A stretch of DNA of 54,830 nt, from positions 1 through 54,830 of the forward strand of contig JABLWX010000044.1 of assembly GCA_013178315.1 (NCBI GenBank). Reading direction: 5' to 3'. The position numbers and the translations under genes are program-made. Source of the DNA: Candidatus Aminicenantota bacterium. GTDB lineage: Bacteria; Acidobacteriota; Aminicenantia; Aminicenantales; Saccharicenantaceae. Positions within the stretch are counted from its first letter, which is position 1, and every line of letters starts with the position of its first letter. Below, piece after piece: positions 8,704-17,647 of this stretch. Under the pieces are notes generated by a model. The model saw only the letters and a program-made list of their open reading frames with translations, made no database searches and had not been told where the DNA came from.

Positions 8704-9519
8704 TCAGCGGCTGACGCTCCGTTTCAGGTTTCTCTCGGTAAATATTTCGGAGCTCAGGTTCTGGTCGACCCTGACGTTCCTGAGTTCAAGAACGGTGCTG
8801 GTCCGGGCCCTGACGTTTTCCATGACAAATTTGGTCGGTACCCAGTATTCCCCCACCCGGCTGTTCTCCTGGGTTTCGACCTTGAACAGCTGGCCGCTGT
8901 CATCATAGAGCTCGGCCCGGACCGGCAGCTCGGTGGCCTTGTCCACGGTCAGGATAATCTTTGAATACTGCTTTCTGGCCCCCGGCTTTCGTTCCAGCTC
9001 AAGGATCCAGGCCCGGTCATTTTCTTCCTTGAACTTCGGAGTAAAAAAAGCCGAAAACCCGGCCGTGCCCAGGTCGTCGTAGGAAAAATCCGAGCCGACA
9101 AAGCTCTCCTTCTTATTATGGGAAGCAATCCTTCGAACCCGCTGAAACTCCGGCAGGTAGAGGTACATCTGGTCGTCGGCCAGCACCAGGAAGCCCAGGT
9201 CCTTGATATCGGGCGGGGCCAGGAACTTCATCAGCCGCCAGTCATCGCCGGCCGGGTTGTTCTTGGTCCAGACCATGAGTTCCCGCCTCTTTTCATCTCC
9301 CCTGGCCGTCCTGATAACCATGACCATCTCCGCCTGGATATCGGCCGGGGCTCTCTCGCCAATGGTCTGGACTTCAACCTTCTTGAGAATCTCCTCGCCC
9401 CGGTCCTGGGCCTTCAGGCAGATATTAAGGCCTAAAGTTAACAATAAAAGTCCAGAAATCAGGCCAAGAATCGAAACGGTCTTGTTCCTTCTGAGATTGA
9501 CCTTTAACCTGCTCATCAT
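8704..9519 (-). CDS. LolA-like outer-membrane lipoprotein-sorting protein
   Basis: Periplasmic protein of the LolA_like family, which shuttles lipid or lipoprotein-type hydrophobic cargo. 271 aa from the chosen ATG at 9519, which has AGGAGGTATCA in front; an upstream in-frame ATG at 9564 lacks a site. A signal peptide spans about 1-37 ('SILGLISGLLLLTLGLNICLKA'-like core). The mature part has 'FLAPPDIKDLGFLVL', 'YLYLPEFQRVRRI' and 'GSDFSYDDL', typical of this family. Between the RND exporter (about 200 bp upstream) and the outer-membrane barrel, it fits a trans-periplasmic carrier. Unlike true LolA it has no nearby LolB or LolCDE, so the cargo need not be lipoprotein. Confidence 0.85.
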   Translation of the reverse strand: MMSRLKVNLRRNKTVSILGLISGLLLLTLGLNICLKAQDRGEEILKKVEVQTIGERAPADIQAEMVMVIRTARGDEKRRELMVWTKNNPAGDDWRLMKFLAPPDIKDLGFLVLADDQMYLYLPEFQRVRRIASHNKKESFVGSDFSYDDLGTAGFSAFFTPKFKEENDRAWILELERKPGARKQYSKIILTVDKATELPVRAELYDDSGQLFKVETQENSRVGEYWVPTKFVMENVRARTSTVLELRNVRVDQNLSSEIFTERNLKRSVSR

Positions 9520-9723
9520 TGATACCTCCTGCTTACTCAATGCTGTCAATCGATATTTATCCATTGACCATAGTTGAAATCACCAGTAACCTTTTGACTT
9601 CTTCTATCAAGCGAACCATATATTCTCCCTATTTCCTTTATTGCCACTTTTTCACATAAAGTTTCCCGCTTTATTTTCTGGCAACAAAAGCTAAACTGAT
9701 TAGCCATCCAGCGCTCTCCTGTC

Positions 9724-12591
9724 CTATTTTATTTTTGCTCTCAGTAGAAGGGCCGGAAGGATGGTCAGGGCCGAGAAGGCCGCCAGGAACATCGAGCCGA
9801 CCATTATGCCGCCGAAGGTCCGCAGCGGGCTCATGGAAGCCAGGAGTAGCACGGCAAAGCCCAGCATGACGGCCAGGGAATTGGCGACGATGGCCCCTCC
9901 CTTTTCCCGGAAAGCCAGGGTCACGGCCTCGGGACCGGTCAGCCCCTGCTTCAGGCCCACCAGCATCCCGTGAACGAAATGAATGGAATAATCTATGCCG
10001 ACCCCAATGGAGACCGAGGCCACCATCATGGTCACATAATCCAGCTTCACCCCGGCCAGCCCGAAGAAACCATAGACCACACCCAGGGTAAATACGATAG
10101 GTGTCACGGAAATGAGTCCCAGCCGGAGCGACTTCCGGATTAGAAGCATGATGAAAAAGGTAATAACCAGGGCCAGGGCAAACGATTGAAGCTGCGACTG
10201 GAAAAGGTAGTGGTCAAGCTGGGTCAGGGCCGGCGGCAAGCCACTCTGGTCAATGAGTTCAAACCCTATAATCCTGAACCTGTCCTCCGGGGCGGCCATT
10301 TCTCCGAGACGGTTATCCGGCAGGACCACCAGCTCGTCGGCCAGCTCGTACAGCAGACCCCGCAGGCGTTTCTCGAAGTGATCATTGTTCCTGGCCACCG
10401 CCGGCAGGAATAGCTCGAGCTTCTTCAAGGCTCTATCCGTGGCCACTTTTTCCCTGGTCTCTTTTAACCTCAGGTTCAGGGTGCTGGCTACCCGCCGGGC
10501 AGTTTCTTCATCATAAAGCCTGGAAGGAACCGACTGCCTCAATACCTCCAGATAGCCGGCTTCACCTCCCCGACCCGCTTCTGTAACTTTAATCAAATTC
10601 TCCAGGAGCTGGCGCCGGGCTACCTCCGGCAGGTCAAAATCGAACGATTCGGCCCGGATATAATTTTCTGCTTCTCCCCGCCACAGTGATACAACCTCGG
10701 GAGCAAACAGGGACGGCCAGTTCATTATGACCTCGTTCAGGGATTCTTCTGCCGCCCGGCGGTCCAGGGTCGATCCGGGGGCGTATCTCTGGAGCAGCCA
10801 GCCCACCTCGTCCAGAAGGTAAGCAGCTTCTTTCTTTCTGAGCTCGGCCCTCGTTTCTTCAGGCAGCCCGGAAAGATTGATTTCCCTGAATTTTCCCGGC
10901 ATCTCGCTGGCCAGGAATTCCCCGATGGCCTTCCTGAGCTTCCAGTGAAACTCGGTGCGGGCCGAAGAAGTCCTGGTAAAGACCAGTCCCTCTGTAAAAT
11001 CATCCGAAATGAGCTGGCGGAGTTCGTTTCTTCCTTCCAGGAAAAACCAGAGGTTGGCCACCTGGCCGTCGGTCTCGGGCAAAGAAAATCGGCCGTTCAT
11101 CTTCTCGTTGAGTTCTTCTACCAGCTCGGCCACCGACAGGGGCAGCCCGCACTGCGGCAGCGAGGCCATGAAATTTTCCGCCCGCCGCAGCACGCGGAGG
11201 GCCCCGGCCGACCTCAGGTTTTCCGTCCTGAAATAGATATTAAGTGGAGCCGCTCCGTCAAAATTGGCCCGGACGACACGGTCGGCCAGGCGCGGTTCGC
11301 TGGCTGGTGGGAAGTAATTGGTAAAATTGACCTCCCGCTTAATCCCGGGAATCCAGATGATAAAGAAGGCAAATACTACCAGGCCGAAGATGATTATGGC
11401 CCCGGCCCGGTGGATGACCCGGTCGGCCAGCCAGTTGAAAATGGCCGGGTTAACCAGGGAAATTTCTTGTTTCTGCACTTTTCTGGGAGGGTCGGGCAAA
11501 AGGTAAAAGGCCGAAGGAATAAGGGCATAGGTAATGAGCATGGCCAGCATGACCCCTATCCCGGCAAAAATTCCAAAATTGCTGATGAGTCCGAGCCTGG
11601 CCGTAAGAAAGGAAACAAATCCCACCATGGTGGTGGCCGCGGCCATGAACACAGGAAGGGCCACCCGCCCGGCACTCCTGGCAATCACGTCCACGCGGCT
11701 CTGGCCATCCGTCCGGTTCTGCTCGATGGAATTGACCAGGTGAATGCCATAGGCAGAGCCCAGGCCGATTAGCAGCACAGGCAGGGCCGGGGTCACCAGG
11801 TTCATCGGCACCCGGAACAGGGCCATCAGCCCGAAGACCCAGGCCGTGGACAGCCAGACCACCAGAGAAGGCAGGAAAACCGCCCGCAGCCGGCGGAAGC
11901 TCAGGTACAGAACGAGGAGAACGGTCAGGACGATGACCGGGACCAGGAGCCTGAGGTCTTTTTTAAGGTACCAGTCCGCATAGTAGGTAAAACAGGGCTC
12001 GCCGGCATAATGGATTTCCGCCCGGTCGGCCAGGTGCTTTTCTATTATGGTCCTGACCACCCGGGCAAAGGCCTGGCTGCCGTCCACTCCGCTGCGGAGA
12101 TAGACCGCCACCCCGAGCCAGCGTCCGTCGGGCGAGAGGTAAGTATTGACATAATTTTCTTTGCCCAGGGCTTCTTCCAGCCTGGCTTTCAGCCCGGCCG
12201 CGGTTTCGGGAATTTCTTCCAGGAAATCCGAGACGACCACCTCCCCGTCCCGCGATTGAATATTCGGGGCCGAGATGATGGAAGTGACGTAAAAAATTTC
12301 CGGCTGCCGGGCCAGTTCTTCCGTGGCCAGCTTGAGGCTTTTAAGAAGGTCGGGTCGGAAAGTTTCTCCTTCCTTAGCCCTCAGGGTAACCAGCACCAGC
12401 TCGGTCGAGCCGAACTTTTCTCCGGTATCGAGGAGCAGCTTGACCACGGGGTCGTCCTGGGGCAACCAGGAAGTGAATTTGTTCTGGTAGTGAAGATGCC
12501 TGAACTGCAGGGCAAAAAAGACCGTGATAACAACCAGGAGCAGGATTATCAACCAGCTGAATGGAAGAAGCTTTTTCCAGACCTTTTCCAT
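9724..12591 (-). CDS. MMPL/RND-superfamily exporter
   Basis: 955-aa inner-membrane, proton-driven exporter of the MMPL (HAE3/HpnN-like) class. It has the duplicated RND layout. TM1 at about 13-29 is followed by a periplasmic domain, then five TMs including 'GLGSAYGIHLVNSI'. Then come TM7 (about 400), a second large periplasmic domain of about 380 residues and a final TM bundle with 'GVGIDYSIHFVHG'. These sterol-sensing-like motifs are characteristic. AGGAGG precedes the ATG. It lies downstream of the TetR gene and upstream of the LolA-like and barrel genes. Related clusters move lipids or polyketide-like molecules to the outer membrane. No membrane-fusion protein is encoded nearby, consistent with a LolA-type carrier instead. 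Confidence 0.9.
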   Translation of the reverse strand: MEKVWKKLLPFSWLIILLLVVITVFFALQFRHLHYQNKFTSWLPQDDPVVKLLLDTGEKFGSTELVLVTLRAKEGETFRPDLLKSLKLATEELARQPEIFYVTSIISAPNIQSRDGEVVVSDFLEEIPETAAGLKARLEEALGKENYVNTYLSPDGRWLGVAVYLRSGVDGSQAFARVVRTIIEKHLADRAEIHYAGEPCFTYYADWYLKKDLRLLVPVIVLTVLLVLYLSFRRLRAVFLPSLVVWLSTAWVFGLMALFRVPMNLVTPALPVLLIGLGSAYGIHLVNSIEQNRTDGQSRVDVIARSAGRVALPVFMAAATTMVGFVSFLTARLGLISNFGIFAGIGVMLAMLITYALIPSAFYLLPDPPRKVQKQEISLVNPAIFNWLADRVIHRAGAIIIFGLVVFAFFIIWIPGIKREVNFTNYFPPASEPRLADRVVRANFDGAAPLNIYFRTENLRSAGALRVLRRAENFMASLPQCGLPLSVAELVEELNEKMNGRFSLPETDGQVANLWFFLEGRNELRQLISDDFTEGLVFTRTSSARTEFHWKLRKAIGEFLASEMPGKFREINLSGLPEETRAELRKKEAAYLLDEVGWLLQRYAPGSTLDRRAAEESLNEVIMNWPSLFAPEVVSLWRGEAENYIRAESFDFDLPEVARRQLLENLIKVTEAGRGGEAGYLEVLRQSVPSRLYDEETARRVASTLNLRLKETREKVATDRALKKLELFLPAVARNNDHFEKRLRGLLYELADELVVLPDNRLGEMAAPEDRFRIIGFELIDQSGLPPALTQLDHYLFQSQLQSFALALVITFFIMLLIRKSLRLGLISVTPIVFTLGVVYGFFGLAGVKLDYVTMMVASVSIGVGIDYSIHFVHGMLVGLKQGLTGPEAVTLAFREKGGAIVANSLAVMLGFAVLLLASMSPLRTFGGIMVGSMFLAAFSALTILPALLLRAKIK

Positions 12592-12738
12592 GTCTTCTAC
12601 CTCCTGTCACTCGAGGGCCGGAGAGAATCGGCCAGCAGGCTGGTGAATATTATTTTAGGTAGCCATCCTTTTTCTCTGGCCTCGTTCATAACGCGCGCTC
12701 CGCTTAAAGCCTGGCCTTATCGCGATTTCCCCGGAGGT

Positions 12739-13341
12739 TCAGGCCTTGACCCCCTCCAGGTACTGGTCCAGGAGTTCGCTGCTGATCTTCTTCAGCGGCA
12801 CCCTGCGCTTTTTAATCGTCCAGTAGGAAAAAGCGGTGTAAATCAGGCCCAAGAAATGCATGGCCGCCACCGTCACATCCAGGTCAGCTTTCAACTTCTT
12901 CTGTTTAATGGCCTTCTGAATTACCTTCTTTAAGAAACCAACTATCTCCGAGATGATCCCGTCAATCTTGTCCTGGAGCTCTTCGTCGCCCAGGTAAATT
13001 TCATCGGAGTAGATGATCTTGAAGATGCCCGGGAATTGTTCGAGAAAGTTCAGGAAGAGGTAGATCACCTGCCTCAAAGCCTCAAGGGAATCTTCCGTTT
13101 TTTCTTCCACCTCGGCCAGGTAGTTCCAGGCGTCCTGCAGGATGTTGTCCAGGATAAACGAAATCAGGTCGCGCTTGGACTTGAAATGGCGGTAGAGAGC
13201 CGATTCCACGAAGCCCACCTCATGGGCCAGCCGGGCCACGGTCAGGCCCTTGACGCCCTTCTGGTCGATTATCTTAAGGGCGGAGGTGATTATATCCCCC
13301 TTGCGGGATTCAGGAGTCTGGAAAAAGGTCGCCTTTTTCAT
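12739..13341 (-). CDS. TetR/AcrR-family regulator of the exporter cluster
   Basis: 200-aa one-component regulator. N-terminal helix-turn-helix at about 10-57: 'RKGDIITSALKIIDQKGVKGLTVARLA' region and 'SALYRHFKSKRDLI', the TetR recognition-helix signature. The C-terminal ligand domain is helical. I place the start at 13341 (ATG after GGAGGCCTG) rather than an open extension to 13368, because the extension would run into the operator. A consensus promoter and palindrome sit immediately upstream, so it very likely represses itself and the genes behind it. It is divergent from the ferritin-like gene (114-bp gap), which may share control. Confidence 0.93.
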   Translation of the reverse strand: MKKATFFQTPESRKGDIITSALKIIDQKGVKGLTVARLAHEVGFVESALYRHFKSKRDLISFILDNILQDAWNYLAEVEEKTEDSLEALRQVIYLFLNFLEQFPGIFKIIYSDEIYLGDEELQDKIDGIISEIVGFLKKVIQKAIKQKKLKADLDVTVAAMHFLGLIYTAFSYWTIKKRRVPLKKISSELLDQYLEGVKA

Positions 13342-13356
13342 CAGGCCTCCATGTAA

Positions 13357-13372
13357 GTGAACATTCATTCAC
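13357..13372. promoter_or_regulatory. Candidate TetR operator
   Basis: The 16-bp imperfect palindrome GTGAACATTCATTCAC has arms GTGAA and TTCAC around a 6-nt centre. It starts right after the -10 box of the tetR promoter, where bound repressor would block initiation. TetR-family sites of the TGAATGAATNTTCAT kind are similar. Confidence 0.6.
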
Positions 13373-13400
13373 ATTATAAGCAAAAAGAAAGACCTGTCAA
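13373..13400 (-). promoter_or_regulatory. Near-consensus sigma70 promoter of tetR and the exporter cluster
   Basis: Minus strand: perfect -35 TTGACA (13400-13395), 16-nt spacer, perfect -10 TATAAT (13378-13373). Initiation would be about 7 nt downstream, inside the palindrome, about 30 nt ahead of the tetR ATG. Confidence 0.8.
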
Positions 13401-13482
13401 TACCCGGATGTTGAATTTTGAAACGATTTAGTCTATTCTCTACTTTTTATTTTTTTGCCAAGGATGATTAAGGAAAAGATTC

Positions 13483-13969
13483 ATGAGCCTATCTGCGATT
13501 ATCATTGATGCCATCGACCTCGAAACCCTGATGGCCGAGATTTACCGGCTGGCGGCCGAGCTGGCCCCGAGCGAGACCATTTCCAGGGAATTGGCCCGCC
13601 TGTCCGGGGAAGAGCGCGAACACGCCAACCTCCTCCGGGCCGGCCGGAACTACCAGGCCAGGGTCCCCGAGGCCTTTGGCCAGGCCGGGGTCTCCAAAGA
13701 AGAACTCCTGGAAGGTATAAAGGCCGGCCAGGATCTTCTGGCCAGGATCTTCTGGCCAGGATCTTCTGGCCAGGATCGAGAACAAAAGGCTTCTCCTGCC
13801 CCAGATTCTTGATGAATTAATAAAGCTGGAAAGTCGCTTTGAAAAAATCCATCTTCACACCCTGGTTGAAATTCAGGACGAAAGCCTGAAAAAGCTTTTC
13901 CAGAGGCTGGCCGGAGAAGACCGGGACCACCTGAATCGCCTGACTCGATTGTTAGAACTTCTAAAGTAA
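13483..13969 (+). pseudogene. Ferritin-like (rubrerythrin-type) protein, frameshifted by a 14-bp repeat
   Basis: Four-helix ferritin-like diiron family, generally peroxide or iron handling. From the ATG at 13483 (weak GGAAAAG site) the frame encodes helices with 'LETLMAEIYRLAAEL' and the metal motif 'EEREH'. It then enters three tandem copies of a 14-bp unit at 13726 and ends early at 13812. If two of the three copies (28 bp) are removed, the frame continues without a stop to TAA at 13967-13969. It then adds a second half with 'LESRFEKIHLHTL' and 'GEDRDHLNRL', which supplies the missing helices and a protein of about 152 residues. The reading frame restored this way is the normal one. The present state is off. 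It is divergent from tetR. Confidence 0.8.
13726..13777 (+). repeat. 14-bp tandem repeat (3 full copies plus 10 bp)
   Basis: Unit ggccaggatcttct at 13726-13739, 13740-13753 and 13754-13767, then a partial ggccaggatc (13768-13777). The ancestral gene probably had one unit plus the 10-bp partial (coding Gly-Gln-Asp-Leu-Leu-Ala-Arg-Ile), whose direct repeat favours strand slippage. As 14 is not a multiple of 3, each added unit changes frame. Confidence 0.95.
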
Positions 13970-14013
13970 AGGTTCCGGGTTTTTAGCTGCCGGAGCCATT
14001 TCGGCCTATAAAA

Positions 14014-16764
14014 TCAGGACACCATTTTAAGCTGCAGTACTATGCCACCTTTCAACTGGACTGGCTGCCTGAATTTCAAACTCAACCTTTTCCCCCTCAG
14101 CCCGACCACCGCTTTTACATCTTTTTCCGCGAGGCGGCAACTTACAGACTTTAAGGCCGGTGAAGCCGTGGCCGGCAATTCTATGTTCAATTCACGGAGG
14201 TTGAAACTCCCCTGCTCCAGCCTGAGCTCGCAGCTGAAAACCCTGTCCTGGCCGAGGCGCTGCTCATAGGTGCCCCAGGTTGAGCCGATAGACCAGAAGG
14301 TCCGGAAATCTTCCTGGTTTATGGCCGGAGAAAAGCCCAGGCGTCCTTCGGGTGAAGAATAGCTGAAACCGGAGAGCGCCAGCAATATTCCCCAGGAAGA
14401 CATGGCCCGGGCGTAGTGATGGCCGCATTCCACCTCGTTCCAGGGGTTGCGACGGCGGCCGTCGTAGCGGTCGCGAACTGCCTTGACAATGGATAGTCCT
14501 TCCCTCAACATCCCTTCATAGATCAGGTGGCTGGCCACATGGTACTCAATTCCGGTCCAGACTTCATCAGAATACGGGAACGGGAGGGGCGGACGACCGC
14601 CGCGGGGCCAGGTGCAGAGCAGCAGGCCCTTCTCGTCGGCCAGGGCGTAGGTTCGCTGTACGTTGGCAAAGTCATAGAAATTATCCCGGAAATTGTAGCG
14701 GTAAATTGATCCCAGGGTCTTTTTTATCCTGGCTTCATCCAGGAACCGGCCGAGGCCGGCCACCATGGACAGCCACTGGCCGAGGAGCTGGTCGGAAAGG
14801 CAGCCCTCTCCGTACTGGTATTTTTTCTGGAGGGCCTGGTCGTATTTCTGGATGAAAAATTCGCCGTTCCAGAGCAGGGTCTCATAATTCTTCTTTCCTT
14901 TTTCTAAAATATTGCGATATTCGGCCGCAGCCTTCTTATCGCCCACGGCCTCAGCCATCCTGGCCCCCGCTTCCAGCGCTCCCAGGTAAAAACCGCTGAG
15001 CATGGAGTTCGGCCCGAAGAATTCGATGTCGTAGGTGTTGTGCTGCTCGTCTTCCAGCAGGCCGTCGCGGTCCTTGTCCCAGCCAGTCCAGGCATATTCG
15101 AGCGCCTTTTTAGCCTGGGACCAGAGCTTTTTAAGGAAGTTCAAATCGCCGCTTATCTGCCAGTCCCGGTAAAGGTTTATGATTCGGCCGAGCTGGCCGT
15201 CAGCCGCCGGCTTGAAGTTCCAGTATTTCTCGCCAAGAGGAAGGCTGGTGCGGAAGACCATGGCCCCGTCGGGCCTGACGTTGACCAGGAAATCGGTCTC
15301 CCGCATGGAACGTTCGAGCTCGGGGAAAAGGAAGGCCAGGCTCTGGGCATAGTTCCAGACGTGGGCGCAGTTGAGCGGACAGCAGCCAGAGCGGTCGCTG
15401 CAGCCTTCGAAGGCAAAGAACCGGCCGTCGTCCAGCCAGAGACAGGTTGGCGTGCGGATGATGGAAGCCTGGCTGGAAACGGCATCGAGGACATAAGGCG
15501 GCAGGCTTGAGGAGAAGAAGACTTCCCTGAAATGTCGCGTTTTTTGCTCGAGCCCGTTCAAGTTCTGGAAAAGGTATTCAGCCACCTGCCAGGCATCCCT
15601 GAATTTTTTGGTGTAATAGGGATGATAAAGGCGGCCACGCTGTTCGCGGACGACATCAAAGTAATCAACCAGGTTGGGAAAATGCCAGCTTATGACGATG
15701 GGCAGAACCACTTCGCCGCCAGCCGGGACGGTGGCCTTAAGACCGAGGCTGCCGACATCGGTGCGGCCGTCGGGTGATGGTTCTTCCGCGTCGAGATCCT
15801 TGAGCTGGCCGTCATCGGAAAAATCATCCCAGAAAATGTGCAGGTCATCCCACCATTCGCCGCGAACCCAGTGGGAAACATAGGTTAGATCGGTCCAGGT
15901 GGTGGCCAGGGCCAGGGTGCCATAAGCCGGTGAATCAGGCTGGACTTTTTTTGAGTAAAGATATAGTCCGGAAACCGATCCCCGCACCACACGGTTTACA
16001 TTCTGGCCGAAGGCGGCGTTGAACAGGGAATTGAATTCCTCCTGGCCTTCAAAGCCAATCGGATTGGCCACGGAGCCGGCCAGCGTTATTTTTATCTCTT
16101 TACCTGTTAGATTCTTCACCCGGTACTTGAGCACGGCCACAGGTAACCCGGAATTCTCAGCATCGCCGGGGATAAAAGGATTAAGGGCTTCAACAGTCAC
16201 GGTTACAGGCAAACCAGGATCGCTGAGTTCGACCTCAGCCATCGGATACTCGCCGCGGAAGAGGGCGGTCCTGAAGCGAGGCAGCCCTGGCACTTCCTCG
16301 CGGCGATAGCCAAAGCCAGCAGAGTAAGGAGGAGTAATCTGTCCTTCCAGCACCCGGCTGAACTTTTTTCCATCGCTTTCCATATATAGGGCAAAGAACG
16401 TAAATGGGAAATTTATTCCTTTGCCGGGGCGGTTGAAGATTTCCCAGTCGCGAAGATTGCCTCGACCGCCCAGGGAAATCGTGCCCGTGCCTATCCCCCC
16501 GAGCGGAAAAGCTATCTCCTTAAGCTGTTCACCGCGATATACCCCTGGCCTTCCAATTCTGAACAGTTCATCATCCGGGTAAGGCAGCTTTATATTTTGT
16601 TGCTCATTACTTTTAATAGATAAACCACCATTCCTCTCTTTCCAGGCTTTCAAGTCCCCGGCCTCGAAAAAGATGAAAAGAATAAACAATAGTTGAAATA
16701 CCAGGATAATCTTTCTGAATCGTCTTCTTGAACTGGAATCTTTGCTTATCATTCTAATTTCCAT
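14014..16764 (-). CDS. Exported GH116 family beta-glucosidase/glucosylceramidase
   Basis: 916-aa retaining glycoside hydrolase related to human GBA2 and Thermoanaerobacterium TxGH116 (beta-gluco/xylosidase). The N-terminus is basic (RRRFRK) with a hydrophobic segment at about 19-35, so it is exported or membrane-tethered. The N-terminal beta-sandwich has 'FPLGGIGTGTISLGGRGNLRDW', trimmed here to its signature FPLGGIGTG. The catalytic (alpha/alpha)6 domain has 'HNTYDIEFFGPN' and 'YSDEVWTGIEYHVA'; I take the first Glu to be near the nucleophile and the second region to hold the acid/base Asp, from memory of the family. GAGGGG precedes the ATG. It is a single gene flanked by unrelated genes; the substrate is unknown. 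No sugar-uptake genes lie next to it. Confidence 0.88.
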   Translation of the reverse strand: MEIRMISKDSSSRRRFRKIILVFQLLFILFIFFEAGDLKAWKERNGGLSIKSNEQQNIKLPYPDDELFRIGRPGVYRGEQLKEIAFPLGGIGTGTISLGGRGNLRDWEIFNRPGKGINFPFTFFALYMESDGKKFSRVLEGQITPPYSAGFGYRREEVPGLPRFRTALFRGEYPMAEVELSDPGLPVTVTVEALNPFIPGDAENSGLPVAVLKYRVKNLTGKEIKITLAGSVANPIGFEGQEEFNSLFNAAFGQNVNRVVRGSVSGLYLYSKKVQPDSPAYGTLALATTWTDLTYVSHWVRGEWWDDLHIFWDDFSDDGQLKDLDAEEPSPDGRTDVGSLGLKATVPAGGEVVLPIVISWHFPNLVDYFDVVREQRGRLYHPYYTKKFRDAWQVAEYLFQNLNGLEQKTRHFREVFFSSSLPPYVLDAVSSQASIIRTPTCLWLDDGRFFAFEGCSDRSGCCPLNCAHVWNYAQSLAFLFPELERSMRETDFLVNVRPDGAMVFRTSLPLGEKYWNFKPAADGQLGRIINLYRDWQISGDLNFLKKLWSQAKKALEYAWTGWDKDRDGLLEDEQHNTYDIEFFGPNSMLSGFYLGALEAGARMAEAVGDKKAAAEYRNILEKGKKNYETLLWNGEFFIQKYDQALQKKYQYGEGCLSDQLLGQWLSMVAGLGRFLDEARIKKTLGSIYRYNFRDNFYDFANVQRTYALADEKGLLLCTWPRGGRPPLPFPYSDEVWTGIEYHVASHLIYEGMLREGLSIVKAVRDRYDGRRRNPWNEVECGHHYARAMSSWGILLALSGFSYSSPEGRLGFSPAINQEDFRTFWSIGSTWGTYEQRLGQDRVFSCELRLEQGSFNLRELNIELPATASPALKSVSCRLAEKDVKAVVGLRGKRLSLKFRQPVQLKGGIVLQLKMVS

Positions 16765-16884
16765 GTGCCCCTCCCCGGTTGGTCTCAGAGCTTCTCAAAA
16801 ATAACCCAGAGTGCCCCGTCCAGTCAAACCGGCCATAATTTCCAGGTCTTTACTTTGCGCGGGGAGAAGAGTTTCAAAAAATCA

Positions 16885-16904
16885 GGGAACGAGTATTCTG
16901 TCCC
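16885..16904 (-). repeat. REP-like palindrome 2 after the Mut7-C gene
   Basis: GGGA...TCCC palindrome whose centre reads ACGAGTATTCTG on plus. It begins 2 nt after the stop of the Mut7-C gene. On the minus strand TGATTTTTTG follows, so it may also terminate transcription. Related to the elements at 390 and 17648. Confidence 0.6.
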
Positions 16905-16905
16905 A

Positions 16906-17370
16906 CTATTTGAAGCGGGCTAATTTCTTTTCCATGTCCTTGAAGTGGGTGCCCTTCCAGAAAACCCGGCCACAGGAAGGACAAAGGGCAAAGGAATCGG
17001 CCTTTTCGAAGACAAAGGGCGGAACCAGGTTCCTGGCCCTGGATTTGGGCAGAGGCTTCAACTTTTCATTGCATTCCAGGCAGCGGGAGTTTGGGTCAAT
17101 CTTCTTGCGGAGCTTGAAATGATCAAGCACCTGGTCGACCTGCTCTTCCCAGCGCTCGCTCTCAATGAGCAACGTCCTTTGCTTGAGCGATTTCTTCTTT
17201 CTGGCCTTATTTATGAGCTCGTGGTCTCGGGTCAGGATGATGCGCCTTTCCCGGGCGGCCAGCCGAATTAAATCCTCGTCCTCAATCTTTTTATAATAGC
17301 TTACATCAAACCCGAGAATACGCAGCCAGCGGGCTAACTTCCCCACCATACAATCGGCAATGAATTTCAT
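16906..17370 (-). CDS. Mut7-C RNase domain protein (PIN-like) with zinc ribbon
   Basis: 154-aa predicted cytosolic ribonuclease. The N-terminal Mut7-C/PIN-like domain has 'KFIADCMVGKLARWLRILGFDV' (first Asp at residue 5), 'DEDLIRLA' and 'IILTRDHELI', which provide the acidic residues expected for metal-dependent nucleases. The C-terminal part has two CxxC pairs ('RCLECNEK' and 'LCPSCGRVFW'), a zinc ribbon usual in this family. I place the start at ATG 17370, matching the family N-terminus; a TTG at 17394 is open but has no better ribosome-binding site. Targets are unknown. The 280 bp upstream (17371-17647) hold no gene I can support. Confidence 0.85.
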   Translation of the reverse strand: MKFIADCMVGKLARWLRILGFDVSYYKKIEDEDLIRLAARERRIILTRDHELINKARKKKSLKQRTLLIESERWEEQVDQVLDHFKLRKKIDPNSRCLECNEKLKPLPKSRARNLVPPFVFEKADSFALCPSCGRVFWKGTHFKDMEKKLARFK

Positions 17371-17647
17371 AGCTTTATCTAAGGTGGCTTTCAACCAATC
17401 TTGCGGCGATCATAAGGTCATTCATTCGGGAGCGTTAGATCCTGTCTGTTAATTTATTATACAACCACGCCTACTTCAGGAAAATAAAAAGCTAACAGGC
17501 CTGGTGGGGAGCTTCTTCAGCTATCCAGCAAATCCAATTCAGATTTCAATCAGCAGGCCCGAACATTGATGAGAAAGATCTTCCCCCTTCCTTCAGGTCA
17601 ACCCATTTTTTATCCTGATGGCAGCTAACAGAATCCACAGAAGAACT

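Noticed and set aside
12010-12933. Plus-strand frame of 307 codons spanning the exporter/tetR junction
   Set aside because: Antisense to two well-supported genes and crosses their boundary.
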